DNA from: Mycolicibacter minnesotensis
GTDB lineage: Bacteria > Actinomycetota > Actinomycetes > Mycobacteriales > Mycobacteriaceae
Direction of reading: 5' to 3'
Assembly (NCBI RefSeq): GCF_010731755.1
Contig: NZ_AP022589.1
Coordinates: forward strand, 3,472,001 to 3,536,000
DNA length: 64,000 bases
Positions within the stretch are counted from its first letter, which is position 1; each line of letters opens with the position of its first letter. The notes beneath the pieces were generated by a model. It did no database searches and had not been told where the DNA came from. It was given only the letters and a program-made list of their open reading frames with translations. The position numbers were made by a program, and so were the translations under genes. Below, one piece after another: positions 43,219 through 53,029 of this stretch.

Positions 43219-44018
43219 CGGCCGCAGACACCGCCCGGCGGCTCGGCGAACAGACCGCCTTCTACGGCAACGCGCTGATCGCCGTCGGGGACGCGATCCG
43301 GCGTTACCCCGGTGAGGTCCTGCGCCTGATCGCGGTCATGGGCATGGGAGCCGGGGCGTTGGCCGTCATCGGTGGAACGGTGGTGATCGTCGGCTTCCTC
43401 ACCCTGTCCACGGGAGCACTGATCGCGGTCCAGGGCTACAACACCTTGTCCAACGTCGGAATCGAGGCACTGACCGGCTTCCTGGGCGCGTTCCTCAACG
43501 TCCGATTCATCGCCCCCGCCACCGCCGGGGTGGCGTTGGCCGCAACCATCGGCGCCGGTGCGACCGCCCAGATCGGCTCGATGCGGATCAACGAAGAGAT
43601 CGACGCGCTGGAGGCCATGGGGATCAGGCCGATCACCTACCTGGCCGCCACCCGGATCGTCGCCGGAGTGTTAGTGGTGATCCCGCTCTACACCGTCGCC
43701 GTGCTGATGGCGTTCCTGGCGACTCGCTTCGGCACCACGGTGATCTACGGTCAGTCGCGCGGCGTCTACGACCACTACTTCTCCACATTCTTGGAACCCA
43801 CCGATCTGCTGTGGTCGTTTCTGGCCGCGCTGTCGATGGCCACCGCGGTGATGGTGGTGCACACCTACTACGGATTCACCGCGACCGGTGGTCCCGCCGG
43901 TGTCGGCGAGGCCGTGGGCCGCGCCGTGCGCACCTCGGTCACCGCGACGGTGTTCGTGTTGTTGACCATCACACTGTCGGTGTACGGACAGTCCGGCAAC
44001 TTTCATCTGTCGGGGTGA
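43215..44018 (+). CDS. yrbEB: Mce transporter permease YrbEB
   Basis: This 267-residue second MlaE-type permease has the coupling loop NEEIDALEAMGIRPITYLAATR. The start is GTG 43215, overlapping the yrbEA stop. It has hydrophobic segments across the whole length and an amphipathic N-terminus. It is the heteromeric partner of YrbEA and is coupled to mceA by TGATG. Confidence 0.9.
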   Translation: MTAADTARRLGEQTAFYGNALIAVGDAIRRYPGEVLRLIAVMGMGAGALAVIGGTVVIVGFLTLSTGALIAVQGYNTLSNVGIEALTGFLGAFLNVRFIAPATAGVALAATIGAGATAQIGSMRINEEIDALEAMGIRPITYLAATRIVAGVLVVIPLYTVAVLMAFLATRFGTTVIYGQSRGVYDHYFSTFLEPTDLLWSFLAALSMATAVMVVHTYYGFTATGGPAGVGEAVGRAVRTSVTATVFVLLTITLSVYGQSGNFHLSG

Positions 44019-45298
44019 TGTCAATGAACCTCGCCAGCCGCAACACATCTCGCCGCACCGCCATCGATCCGATCTGGTGGTCACCGGTCCTGGTCGTGGT
44101 GGTTGCTGCCCTGTGCGCCATGACCGCCCTGTTGTTCTCGGGAGCGTTTCGGGGCTACGTCCCGCTCACAGTGGTCTCGGATCGCGCCGGACTCGTCATG
44201 GAGAACGGGGCCAAGGTCAAACTGCGCGGCATCCAAGTCGGCGAGGTGCGGTCCATCGGCACCCAGCCGGGTGCCGACGACACGCGACTGGCCACCCTGG
44301 AGCTCACCATGTATCCGGGGCCTTTCCGCTACCTGCCGAGCAACGTCGAAGCCGAGATCAAGTCCACCACGGCGTTCGGTTCCAAGTACGTCGATCTCGT
44401 CATCCCCGAGAACGGGCCCAGCGACCAGCGCCTCAAGGCCGGCGCGATGCTGCGCTCCCGCAATGTGACGGTGGAAGTCAACACGGTCTTCGAGAACCTG
44501 CAGGCGGTGGTGCACGCCGTCGACCCGGCCAAGCTCAATGCCGTGCTGTCGGCGGTGGCCGAATCGGTACGCGGCAGGGGAGATGTTCTGGGCCGGGCGA
44601 TCACCGGAGCCAACACCGTGCTGACGGCGGTGAACCCACGCATGCCGACCGTGCAGCGCGACTGGCAGCTGTTCGGCCAGACCACGCAGGTGTATTCGGT
44701 CGCCGCACAGAACATTCTGAACGTGCTGGACGCTACGTCCACCACCAGCACGACGGTGAGCGCACAGTCCGGGGAACTCAACGCGCTGCTGCTCGCCGCG
44801 GTGGGCTTCTCCGCGACCGGGGTGGACACCCTGGGCTCCAACCAGCCCGCACTGGTTCAGGCGCTCAACCTGATGGCCCCGACCACCGATCTGCTCCAGG
44901 AGTATTCGCCCACCTACACCTGCCTGTTCCAGGGCGCCCAGTGGTTCCTGGAGAACGGTGGTCGAGATGCCATGGGCGGCAACGGCAGATCGGTCATCAT
45001 GGATGCCGCGATGCTGGCCGGCGACGACCCGTACCGGTATCCGGACAACCTGCCGCTGGTCAACGCCCGAGGCGGGCCGGGCGGGCACCCCAGCTGCGGC
45101 TCGCTGCCCGACGTGAGCAAGAACTTCCCGGTGAAGTATCTGGTCACCGACACCGGATTCGGCACCGGCCTGGACGTTCGGCCCAACCCCGGCATCGGGT
45201 TCCCGGGCTTCGCCAACTACTTCCCGGTGACCAAGCCCGATCCAGAGCCACCCCGGATCCGTTATCCCGGGCCGCCCGCGCCAGGACCGGCACCATGA
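44018..45298 (+). CDS. mceA: MceA subunit
   Basis: This 426-residue protein has one N-terminal membrane helix (~22-40), an MCE/MlaD beta-barrel domain (~47-125; KVKLRGIQVGEVRSI, FGSKYVDLVIP) and a long helical region (~150-290) that would form the periplasmic needle. A Cys-containing C-terminal domain with a Pro-rich tail follows. MceA-F hexamers form a channel that carries lipids from the outer envelope to the permease. ATG 44018 overlaps the yrbEB stop. The mce family number cannot be assigned from sequence alone. Confidence 0.88.
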   Translation: MSMNLASRNTSRRTAIDPIWWSPVLVVVVAALCAMTALLFSGAFRGYVPLTVVSDRAGLVMENGAKVKLRGIQVGEVRSIGTQPGADDTRLATLELTMYPGPFRYLPSNVEAEIKSTTAFGSKYVDLVIPENGPSDQRLKAGAMLRSRNVTVEVNTVFENLQAVVHAVDPAKLNAVLSAVAESVRGRGDVLGRAITGANTVLTAVNPRMPTVQRDWQLFGQTTQVYSVAAQNILNVLDATSTTSTTVSAQSGELNALLLAAVGFSATGVDTLGSNQPALVQALNLMAPTTDLLQEYSPTYTCLFQGAQWFLENGGRDAMGGNGRSVIMDAAMLAGDDPYRYPDNLPLVNARGGPGGHPSCGSLPDVSKNFPVKYLVTDTGFGTGLDVRPNPGIGFPGFANYFPVTKPDPEPPRIRYPGPPAPGPAP

Positions 45299-46323
45299 CC
45301 GGCAACATCGGCAGGACCCTGACCTGGGTCGTACTGTTCACGGTCACCTGCTTGGCATTCATCTTCGTTCTGGTGACCGTCTTCGGCCAGTTCCGGTTCG
45401 ACTCCCGGGTCGGCTACCGGGCCGAGTTCACCAACGTGTCAGGCCTCAAGGGCGGCAACTTCGTGCGGATCGCCGGTGTCGAGATCGGCAAGGTCACGAA
45501 GATGACGCTGCGGCCCGACGGCACCGTCACGGTGGATTTCTCCATCGATCGCGGCCTCACGCTCACTGAGGGCACCCGCGCGGCGGTGCGCTACGAGAAC
45601 CTCATCGGCGACCGCTACCTGTCACTGGAGCAGGGGCCCGGATCGGTACGCACACTGCAAGCCGGTCACACCATTCCGCTGACCCGAACCGAACCCGCCC
45701 TCGACGTCGACGCCCTGATCGGAGGCTTCCGGCCCCTGTTCCGCGCCCTGGATCCCGACCAGGTCAACGCGCTGAGCGGTGAACTGCTCCGGGTGTTTCA
45801 GGGTCAGGGCGGCACCATCGCCTCGGTGCTGTCGCAGACCTCAGCATTGACCACCACGCTGGCCGGGCGCGATGAACTGATCGGTCAGGTGATCACCAAT
45901 CTCAACACGGTGCTGGGCACCTTCAGCGCACGTGATCACGAGTTCGGTCGGGGGCTGGATTCGCTGGCCAACCTGGTTCAGGGGCTGGCAGATCGCCGAA
46001 CCGACCTCACTACCGGGGTGGCCTATATCAACGCCGCGGCCGGATCGGTCGCCGACCTGTTGACCGTCGCCCGCGAACCCATCCGCGAGGCTGTGGTGCA
46101 GACCGATCGGGTCTCCGGTCAGGTGCTGGCAGACCGCGACTATGTCGACGATCTGGTGGCGACACTGCCCGACGCCTACCAGGTGCTGGCCCGCAACGGA
46201 CTCTACGGCGACTACTTCGGCTTCTACATGTGTGACCTGGTGATCAAGGTGAATGGCAAAGGCGGACAACCGCTCTACTCCAAGATCATGAACCAGACGA
46301 CCGGACGGTGCGCCCCGAAATGA
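45295..46323 (+). CDS. mceB: MceB subunit
   Basis: This 342-residue subunit has a membrane helix at ~8-31, an MCE domain at ~41-115 (GGNFVRIAGVEIGKVTKM, NLIGDRYLSLEQG) and a helical needle region, ending in a short domain with two Cys (FYMCDLV and GRCAPK). The start overlaps mceA by ATGA. It is the second subunit of the MceABCDEF hexamer. Confidence 0.88.
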   Translation: MTGNIGRTLTWVVLFTVTCLAFIFVLVTVFGQFRFDSRVGYRAEFTNVSGLKGGNFVRIAGVEIGKVTKMTLRPDGTVTVDFSIDRGLTLTEGTRAAVRYENLIGDRYLSLEQGPGSVRTLQAGHTIPLTRTEPALDVDALIGGFRPLFRALDPDQVNALSGELLRVFQGQGGTIASVLSQTSALTTTLAGRDELIGQVITNLNTVLGTFSARDHEFGRGLDSLANLVQGLADRRTDLTTGVAYINAAAGSVADLLTVAREPIREAVVQTDRVSGQVLADRDYVDDLVATLPDAYQVLARNGLYGDYFGFYMCDLVIKVNGKGGQPLYSKIMNQTTGRCAPK

Positions 46324-47588
46324 CGAGACCGAAACTGCCGCGGCTCAACGTCACACCGCTGGCCGACCGCAGCCGGCCCGCGGTCGGCCTGACCGGCATC
46401 CTCGTACTGATCGCACTGGTGGTGGCGGTGTTCAGCTACGACAGGCTGCCGTTCATCAAGGGCACCTCCGACTATGCCGCCTACTTCACCGAGGCCGGTG
46501 GCATCAAACCCCATGCCGACGTGCGGGTCTCGGGACTCGATGTGGGCCGGGTGGCGGGCCTTGCCCTGGAGGGCAATCGAGTTCTGGTCAGGTTCACCGT
46601 CCGCAAGGGAGTCGTCCTGGGGGACAGGACCGAAGCGGCTATCAAAACCGAAACCGTTCTGGGAAACAAATTCCTGGAGCTCACCCCGCGCGGCGAAGGC
46701 CACCTCACCGGCCCGATACCGGCCGAACGGACGACCTCTCCCTATGACCTGCCCGATGCTCTGGGTGACCTGACCGCCGTCGTCAGCGGCCTGGACACCA
46801 CCCAGCTCTCGGCTGCCCTGAGCACCCTGGCGGAGACGTTCAAAGACACCCCGCCGGACCTCAAGGCAGCTCTGCAGGGAGTGGCCCGATTCTCCGATAC
46901 TCTCGACAAGCGCGACGCCACGCTGCGTCAGCTGCTGTCCAACGCCAACACCGTGACCGGGGTGCTGGCCCAGCGCAGTGAACAGATCGCCGGGCTGGTG
47001 GCCAACAGCAACGCCCTGCTGAGCGAGCTTTTGTCGCAACGCAATTCCGTCGACGCGCTGATGACCAACCTGACCGCGGTGTCACGACAGGTGTCGGCCC
47101 TGGTCGAGGAGAACCACCAGCAGTTGAAGCCTGCGGTGGACAAGCTCAACGGGGTGTTGGAGATCCTCGACAACCGCCGGGCTGAGCTGCAACGCACCCT
47201 CTACCTGTTTCGCCGCTACGCCATGTCCTTCGGTGAGGTGCTGGGCTCCGGACCGTTCTTCAAAGCCTCAGTGGTGAACCTGATTCCGGGCCAGCTGGCT
47301 CAGCCGGCCATTGAGGCGGCCTTCTCTGATCTGGGCCTGGACCCCAATGTGCTGTTGCCGTCGGAGTTGAACGATCCCGCGGTCGGCCAGCCGGGCACAC
47401 CGCCACTGCCGATGCCGTTTCCCCGTACCGGGCAGGGCGGCGAGCCGAACCTGACCCTGCCGGACGCCATCACCGGGAAGCCCGGCGACCCGCGCTATCC
47501 CTACCGGGAGCCGCTGCCGGCACCACCACCGGGCGGGCCCCCTCCTGGGCCACCTGCGCTCGGCCCGGCAGCCAACGGGGGGAACTGA
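46320..47588 (+). CDS. mceC: MceC subunit
   Basis: This 422-residue subunit has a membrane helix at ~22-41, an MCE domain (~50-122; DVRVSGLDVGRVAGL, VLGNKFLELTP), a long coiled-coil/needle stretch and a C-terminal ~50 residues very rich in Pro and Gly (PAPPPGGPPPGPP). ATG 46320 overlaps the mceB stop; the GTG upstream lies within mceB and was not used. The Pro-rich tail may span peptidoglycan. Confidence 0.87.
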   Translation: MTRPKLPRLNVTPLADRSRPAVGLTGILVLIALVVAVFSYDRLPFIKGTSDYAAYFTEAGGIKPHADVRVSGLDVGRVAGLALEGNRVLVRFTVRKGVVLGDRTEAAIKTETVLGNKFLELTPRGEGHLTGPIPAERTTSPYDLPDALGDLTAVVSGLDTTQLSAALSTLAETFKDTPPDLKAALQGVARFSDTLDKRDATLRQLLSNANTVTGVLAQRSEQIAGLVANSNALLSELLSQRNSVDALMTNLTAVSRQVSALVEENHQQLKPAVDKLNGVLEILDNRRAELQRTLYLFRRYAMSFGEVLGSGPFFKASVVNLIPGQLAQPAIEAAFSDLGLDPNVLLPSELNDPAVGQPGTPPLPMPFPRTGQGGEPNLTLPDAITGKPGDPRYPYREPLPAPPPGGPPPGPPALGPAANGGN

Positions 47589-47589
47589 C

Positions 47590-48897
47590 GTGGGCGTCCA
47601 CTCTGTCGCGGGTGGGAACCTGTCCGCCGAACGGTTGCGGCTGCTGCGCCTGGCGACCGCAGCCGTGCTGGTGTCGACCCTGGCCACCGCACTGTTCTTG
47701 GTCGCCGGCCCACCCTGGGCGCAGCTGCGCAAGCACGTCTACACGGCTTACTTCACCAACACCAACGGCCTCTACACCGGCGACGAGATCCGGATCCTGG
47801 GGGTCGCCGTCGGGACCGTCAACCGCATCGAACCGCTGCCCGATGCCGCCAGGGTGACCTTCTCCGTCGGTGCCCAGTACCGGATTCCCGCGGATGCGCG
47901 CGCGGCGATCCTGTCGCCATCACTGGTCAGCGCGCGGGCGATCCAGCTGGTGCCGGCCTACTCCGGCGGCCCCGAACTGGCCGACGGTGCCAGCATCGGC
48001 CAGGAGCGCACCGCGGTTCCCGTCGAGTGGGACGACTTCCGTGAGCAGTTGGAGAAGCTCACCGACTCGCTGCAGCCGGCCGATGAGACCGGCCGCAGCG
48101 CGGTCGGCGACTTCGTCGCCACCGCGGCGGCCAACCTGCGCGGGCAGGGTGACACGGCACGCGAGACCGTGATCAAACTGTCGCAGGCCATGTCGGCGCT
48201 CGGTGACCACAGCACCGACATCTTCAGCACGGTCCGCAACATGCAACTGCTGGTGTCGGCCTTGACCTCCAGCAGTGATCTGCTGGCGGCATTCAACGTC
48301 AACCTCGCCGATATCACCACCGTGCTGAGCAATTCGCCCCGCGAGTTCGCCGACGCAATGACCAGCCTCGACAGTGCGGTCAAGGACCTGCGCGGCTTCA
48401 TCGGCGAAAACCGCGAGGGCTTCGGCGTCACCGCTGATCATCTGGCCGCGATCACCACCGCACTCAACGAGAGCCGTGGTGACCTCAAGCAGGTGCTGCA
48501 CATTGCCCCCTCGGTGTTCCAGAACTTCGTGAACATCTACCAGCCGGCCCAGAGCGCGATCACCGGGGTGATGGCACTCGGGAACTTCGCCAACACCGTC
48601 CAATTCATCTGCGGCGGAATCGAGGCGCTCGCACGGGCGAATTCGCTGCAGGCATCGAAGCTGTGCGTGCAGTACCTGGCGCCGATCATCAAGAACCGCC
48701 AGTACAACTTCCTGCCCATCGGCGGCAACCCGTTCGTCGGCACGGCCGCCCGACCCAACGAGATCACCTACAGCGAGGACCGGCTCAGGCCGGCAGCGGC
48801 ACAACAACCGCCCGAGCCCGCCCCGCAGCCCGTCGACCCCGAGCTGGGTCTGCCCGGTCTGCTGTTGCCGGCGCCGCCGCCCGAGGGCAACCCGTGA
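47590..48897 (+). CDS. mceD: MceD subunit
   Basis: This 435-residue subunit has a membrane helix at ~21-43, an MCE domain (~51-125; DEIRILGVAVGTVNRI, SPSLVSARAIQLVP), a helical needle region with heptad-like Ser/Leu/Ala repeats, and a Pro-rich C-terminus. GTG 47590 follows the mceC stop by one base. It overlaps mceE by GTGA. Confidence 0.87.
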   Translation: MGVHSVAGGNLSAERLRLLRLATAAVLVSTLATALFLVAGPPWAQLRKHVYTAYFTNTNGLYTGDEIRILGVAVGTVNRIEPLPDAARVTFSVGAQYRIPADARAAILSPSLVSARAIQLVPAYSGGPELADGASIGQERTAVPVEWDDFREQLEKLTDSLQPADETGRSAVGDFVATAAANLRGQGDTARETVIKLSQAMSALGDHSTDIFSTVRNMQLLVSALTSSSDLLAAFNVNLADITTVLSNSPREFADAMTSLDSAVKDLRGFIGENREGFGVTADHLAAITTALNESRGDLKQVLHIAPSVFQNFVNIYQPAQSAITGVMALGNFANTVQFICGGIEALARANSLQASKLCVQYLAPIIKNRQYNFLPIGGNPFVGTAARPNEITYSEDRLRPAAAQQPPEPAPQPVDPELGLPGLLLPAPPPEGNP

Positions 48898-50012
48898 AGC
48901 GCCTGATCGGTGTCGCGGTGAGCATCGCGGTGGCCTTCGGGGCCACCGGCTGCCAGTGGCGCGGCCTGAACTCACTGAGCCTGCCCGGTACCGCAAGCAC
49001 CGGCGGCACCTACACGATCTCAGCGGAGTTACCCGATGTCGTGGTCATTCAGCAGAACTCCCGGGTTCGGGTCGCTGACGTCACCGTGGGCAACGTGACC
49101 AAGATCGAGGTCCAGGACTGGCATGCCCTGGTCACTATGCGCATCGACAACAGCGTGCACCTGCCGGCGAACAGCACCGCCACCGTCGGGCAGACCAGCC
49201 TGCTCGGTTCGATGCACATCGAGTTGGCGCCACCGACCGACGAGCCGCCGCGCGGCGAACTCAGCGACGGCGCGGTCATCCCGCTGTCGCGGGCGGCCAC
49301 CTATCCGACCACCGAGCAGACCCTGGCCTCGGTTTCGCTGCTGCTCAACGGTGGCGGGCTGGCTCAGCTGCAGGAGATCAACCAAAGCTTCGCTCGCGCC
49401 CTGGCGGGACGCGAGAGCGATATGCGCAGTCTGCTCACGCAACTGGACACCTTCATCGCCGCGCTCAACGATCAGACCGATGACATCATCTCGGCCACCG
49501 AGAAACTCAATGGCCTCGTCGGCCAGTTCGCCCAGCAGAACCGGACCGTCGATCGGGCACTGACCACGATCCCGCAGGCGCTGACGGTGCTCGCCGAGCA
49601 ACGCGCCCAGATCGCCGACGCCGCCGACGCATTCGGCAAGTTCAGTGCCATCGCCGTCTCCACCGTCCAACAGAGCAGGGAGGCGCTGGTGGCCAACCTG
49701 CGCAACATCGCACCGGTGCTGCGCTCGCTGGCCGACGCCGGTCCGGCGCTGACACAGGGCCTCGACTTCCTGTCCACCTACCCCTGGGTCAAGAGCAACA
49801 TTCCCAATTGGTTCCGCGGCGACTTCGCCAACATCAGCCTGGTCGTCGACCTGACGCTGAGCCGGATCGACAGCGGCATCTTCACCGGCACACGCTGGGA
49901 AGGCAACCTCACCGAGCTGGAAATGCAGTGGGGGAGAACCGTCGGCCAGATGCCCAGCCCCTACACCGCAGGCAATCCACTGGTGGCCCCCTACCACTTC
50001 GGGGGGTACTGA
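48894..50012 (+). CDS. mceE: MceE lipoprotein subunit
   Basis: This is a 372-residue subunit. The short N-terminal signal ends in a lipobox GATGC (Cys20), as usual for the fifth Mce protein (Lpr type), so the protein is lipid-anchored rather than held by a helix. The MCE domain (~40-115; NSRVRVADVTVGNVTKI, LLGSMHIELAPP) precedes a needle-like helical region. It starts GTG 48894 overlapping mceD. Confidence 0.89.
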   Translation: MKRLIGVAVSIAVAFGATGCQWRGLNSLSLPGTASTGGTYTISAELPDVVVIQQNSRVRVADVTVGNVTKIEVQDWHALVTMRIDNSVHLPANSTATVGQTSLLGSMHIELAPPTDEPPRGELSDGAVIPLSRAATYPTTEQTLASVSLLLNGGGLAQLQEINQSFARALAGRESDMRSLLTQLDTFIAALNDQTDDIISATEKLNGLVGQFAQQNRTVDRALTTIPQALTVLAEQRAQIADAADAFGKFSAIAVSTVQQSREALVANLRNIAPVLRSLADAGPALTQGLDFLSTYPWVKSNIPNWFRGDFANISLVVDLTLSRIDSGIFTGTRWEGNLTELEMQWGRTVGQMPSPYTAGNPLVAPYHFGGY

Positions 50013-50013
50013 C

Positions 50014-51426
50014 GTGTTCAGGCTCTCGCGCACCGTCTGGACCCAGCTGGCGATCCTGGCCACCGTCACCCTGGTGGCCGGTGGGGTCATGGCGTTCGGA
50101 TTCGTCAAGGTGCCGGCACTTTTCGGCATCGGCCGCTACACCGTCACCGTCGAACTGCCGGCCTCCGGCGGGCTGTACCCGACATCGGTGGTGACCTACC
50201 GCGGCACCGAGATCGGCCGGGTCAGCTCCATCGGCGTCGATGCCGACGGGGTGCGAGCGGTGCTCAAGCTGAACTCGTCGATCAAGGTGCCCGCCCCGGT
50301 GACAGCCGCGGTGCACAGCCGCTCGGCGATCGGTGAACAGTTTCTCGAACTGACCCCGGTCGCCGGGACCGGCGACCACCGCACGCTGCGTGCCGGAGAT
50401 GTGATCCCGGTGGATAGAGTTCAGATTCCCGCCGATATCGCCCACCTGCTGGACGCCACCAACCTTGCACTGCAGGCAATTCCGCACGACGACCTACGGA
50501 CCGTCGTCGATGAGGCGAACAAAGCCGTGGGCGGCCTCGGGGCCGAGCTGTCGCGGATCGTCGTCGGATCGACATCGCTGGCCATCGAGGGAGGGCAGGC
50601 CGCGCAACCGCTGGCACAGTTGATCGACGAAACCCCGCCGGTGCTGAACTCGCAAGTCCAAACGGCGGATTCGGTGGTGACCTGGGCGCAGCGGCTGGCA
50701 TCGATCACCGGCCAGCTCGCCGCCGAGGACCGAGCCTTCGCCGGCCTGCTCAGCCTGGGTGCCCCGGCACTCGACGAGGCCAACGCGCTGCTGGGCCGGG
50801 TGGCGCCGGCCCTGCCGGTTTTGCTGGCCAACATGGTCAGTCTGGGGCAGATCGCGGTGACGTTCCGTCAGGGAATCGAGCAACTGCTGGTGCTCTTCCC
50901 GCAGGGCACCGCGGTGATGTCGGCCATCACCCTTGCCGATTCGGGCCTCAACACCCCGTATCGCGGCATCTATCTCGACTTCAACCTCAACATGAACTAC
51001 CCGCCGCCGTGCAACACCGGATTCCTTCCAGCCCGCCAGCAGCGGGTCCCGGCCTCCGTCGACTACCCCGATCGGCCCGCCGGTGAGCTGTACTGCCGGG
51101 TGCCACAGGACTCCGACCTCAATGTGCGTGGTGCCCGCAACATTCCGTGTGAGAACAACCCCGCCAAGCGCGCCCCCACGGTCGAGATGTGCGAGAGCGA
51201 CGAATGGTACGTGCCACTCAACGATGGCTACAACTGGAAGGGCGACCCCAACGCCACGGCGTCCGGTCAGGCCGTGCCGCAGGATCCGCCGGTCGCCTTC
51301 GTTCCCTATGACCCGGCCACCGGCAGCTACGTCGGACCCGATGGCCAACGGCACATCCAGGCAGACCTGGCCCCGCAGCAGAAGGAGCAGACATGGCAGA
51401 CGATGCTGATGCCCCCCAACCCGTGA
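50014..51426 (+). CDS. mceF: MceF subunit
   Basis: This 470-residue subunit has a membrane helix at ~11-31, an MCE domain (~38-115; VVTYRGTEIGRVSSI, SAIGEQFLELTPV) and a helical region. Its long C-terminal domain has four cysteines (PPPCNTG, YCRVP, IPCENN, EMCESD) that could form disulfides outside the membrane. The start is GTG one base after mceE. Its last 34 bp overlap the first mas gene. Confidence 0.88.
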   Translation: MFRLSRTVWTQLAILATVTLVAGGVMAFGFVKVPALFGIGRYTVTVELPASGGLYPTSVVTYRGTEIGRVSSIGVDADGVRAVLKLNSSIKVPAPVTAAVHSRSAIGEQFLELTPVAGTGDHRTLRAGDVIPVDRVQIPADIAHLLDATNLALQAIPHDDLRTVVDEANKAVGGLGAELSRIVVGSTSLAIEGGQAAQPLAQLIDETPPVLNSQVQTADSVVTWAQRLASITGQLAAEDRAFAGLLSLGAPALDEANALLGRVAPALPVLLANMVSLGQIAVTFRQGIEQLLVLFPQGTAVMSAITLADSGLNTPYRGIYLDFNLNMNYPPPCNTGFLPARQQRVPASVDYPDRPAGELYCRVPQDSDLNVRGARNIPCENNPAKRAPTVEMCESDEWYVPLNDGYNWKGDPNATASGQAVPQDPPVAFVPYDPATGSYVGPDGQRHIQADLAPQQKEQTWQTMLMPPNP

Positions 51427-51941
51427 CGCCGACCGATACACCGGCGCGACGTGGCGGGGCGACCCGCCGGGTGGTCGCGGTCGCCGTCGTGGGCTTGGCG
51501 GTGCTGGTGCTCACCGGTGCTCTGGGCTGGTTGGGCTACCGCATCCAGGCGAACCAGCAGGCCCAGCAGCAGCGCGAACAGTTCGTTCAGGTGGCGCGCC
51601 AAGCAGCGGTCAACCTGACCACGATCAGCTACGCCCAGGCCGATGCCGACGTGCAGCGCATCATCGAGGCGACCACGGGGGAGTTCCGCAACGACTTCAC
51701 CCTGCGGTCCCGGCCGTTCGTCGACGTTGTCCAGCAGGCGCATTCGGAGTCCGAGGGCACCGTCACCGAGGCGGGGCTCGAATCGGTGGACGGCGACCGG
51801 GCCGAGGTGCTGCTGGCGGTCGCGGTGCGCACCACGATGGCCGGAAATGTCGTGCCGGAGCCGCGCCGCTGGCGCATGCGGATCAGCCTGCAACGCACCG
51901 ACGACGGCCCCAAGGTCTCCAACATCGTCTTCATCCCGTGA
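51393..51941 (+). CDS. Mce-associated membrane protein (Mas)
   Basis: This 182-residue protein has a short cytoplasmic Pro/Thr-rich N-terminus, one membrane helix (~27-46), then an extracytoplasmic NTF2-like domain typical of Mas proteins encoded after mceF. Mas proteins are thought to stabilise the Mce complex. ATG 51393 lies inside mceF with AGAAGGAG upstream, a 34-bp overlap in another frame. Confidence 0.83.
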   Translation: MADDADAPQPVTPTDTPARRGGATRRVVAVAVVGLAVLVLTGALGWLGYRIQANQQAQQQREQFVQVARQAAVNLTTISYAQADADVQRIIEATTGEFRNDFTLRSRPFVDVVQQAHSESEGTVTEAGLESVDGDRAEVLLAVAVRTTMAGNVVPEPRRWRMRISLQRTDDGPKVSNIVFIP

Positions 51942-51953
51942 ACGGAGGTGGCC

Positions 51954-52532
51954 ATGTCCATTGCGCCCACAACTGATGCACCCACCGTCGACGACGCCGT
52001 CGCCGAGGCGGTTGATCTAGGAGTAGCAGCGGTGGAACCGGACCGCCGGCCGACGCTGCTGCGTCTGGTGTTCGTGTGCCTGCTGTCTGCACTGGTTGCG
52101 GTCCTGGGGGCGGCGGCCGGTTACCTGCGCTGGCAGGACATCTCGGCGCAGGTGAGGCAGCAGGCGGCAGCCGAGTCCGTGCAGGCCGCGACCGAGGCCG
52201 CGATCGCGATGCTGACCTACCGGCCCGACAACGTCGACACCGCGTTGGCGGCCGCCGCCGACGCCATGACGGGCTCCTTTCGCGACGAGTACACCCACCT
52301 GGTCGGCAGCGTCGTGGCCCCCGGCGCCAAACAGCAGCAGATCTCGACGGTGGTCAGGGTGCCGGCGGCGGCGTCGGTGAGCGCGAACAGCCGCCACGCC
52401 GTGGTGCTGCTGTTCGTCGATCAGGCGACCACCTCGGGCAAGGGGCCGGCCACCGATACGGCCTCGAGCGTGCGGGTCAGCCTGGATAAGGTCGGCGGCC
52501 GGTGGCTGGTCTCGCAGTTCGACCCGGTGTAG
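51954..52532 (+). CDS. Second Mce-associated membrane protein (Mas)
   Basis: This 192-residue protein has one membrane helix (~38-60) and a periplasmic NTF2-like domain ending in GGRWLVSQFDPV, as in other Mas proteins. GGAGGT lies just before ATG 51954; the GTG at 51948 overlaps that site and is unlikely as a start. It lies 12 bp after the first mas gene and 5 bp before the CAP gene. Confidence 0.82.
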   Translation: MSIAPTTDAPTVDDAVAEAVDLGVAAVEPDRRPTLLRLVFVCLLSALVAVLGAAAGYLRWQDISAQVRQQAAAESVQAATEAAIAMLTYRPDNVDTALAAAADAMTGSFRDEYTHLVGSVVAPGAKQQQISTVVRVPAAASVSANSRHAVVLLFVDQATTSGKGPATDTASSVRVSLDKVGGRWLVSQFDPV

Positions 52533-52537
52533 GGCAG

Positions 52538-53029
52538 ATGAGATTCGGTGTCCGCCGCGCGGTGGTGCTGCTGATCGTGATGGCGGGTGCCGTGTCGGTG
52601 CCGGTGGCCGGTGCCGACAACTCGCGCCTCAACGACAGCGTGGTGACCAACGTCTACACCATTCATCATCAGGCCGGCTGTGCGGAGAGAGTGATGGCGG
52701 ATCCGCGGCTGGTGCTCGCCGCGGAGTGGCACGCCAAAGATGTTCTTGGACATCGCGATCTGGACGGCGAACTCGGCTCGGACGGCTCCACGCCGCAGAC
52801 CCGCGCGCAGGCCGCCGGGTTCCCGGGGCCGGTGGCTCAGACCGTCGCGATCAACCCCGCGGTGGCCATCAGCGGCATCGAGATCCTCAACCGCTGGTAC
52901 TACAACCCGACCGATTTCGCGATCATGTCGGACTGCGCCAACACCGCGATCGGGGTGTGGTCGGAGAACAGCCCGGACCGCTCGGTGGTGGTCGCCGTTT
53001 ACGGTGCGGCTTCTCGGGGTTCGGCGTAG
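52538..53029 (+). CDS. Secreted CAP-domain (SCP/YkwD-like) protein
   Basis: This 163-residue protein has a Sec signal peptide (~1-27, VVLLIVMAGAVSVPVAGA) and then a compact CAP-like domain: helix with DPRLVLAAEWHAKDVLGHRD, a central QAAGFPG turn, and the terminal strand pair IGVWSE...SVVVAVYG. Two Cys (AGCAERV, SDCANT) may pair. The second His of classical CAP sites is not evident, so this is a divergent member. CAP proteins in yeast and other organisms bind sterols and fatty acids. It lies 5 bp after the second mas gene and is therefore probably the last gene of the mce operon. Confidence 0.72.
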   Translation: MRFGVRRAVVLLIVMAGAVSVPVAGADNSRLNDSVVTNVYTIHHQAGCAERVMADPRLVLAAEWHAKDVLGHRDLDGELGSDGSTPQTRAQAAGFPGPVAQTVAINPAVAISGIEILNRWYYNPTDFAIMSDCANTAIGVWSENSPDRSVVVAVYGAASRGSA

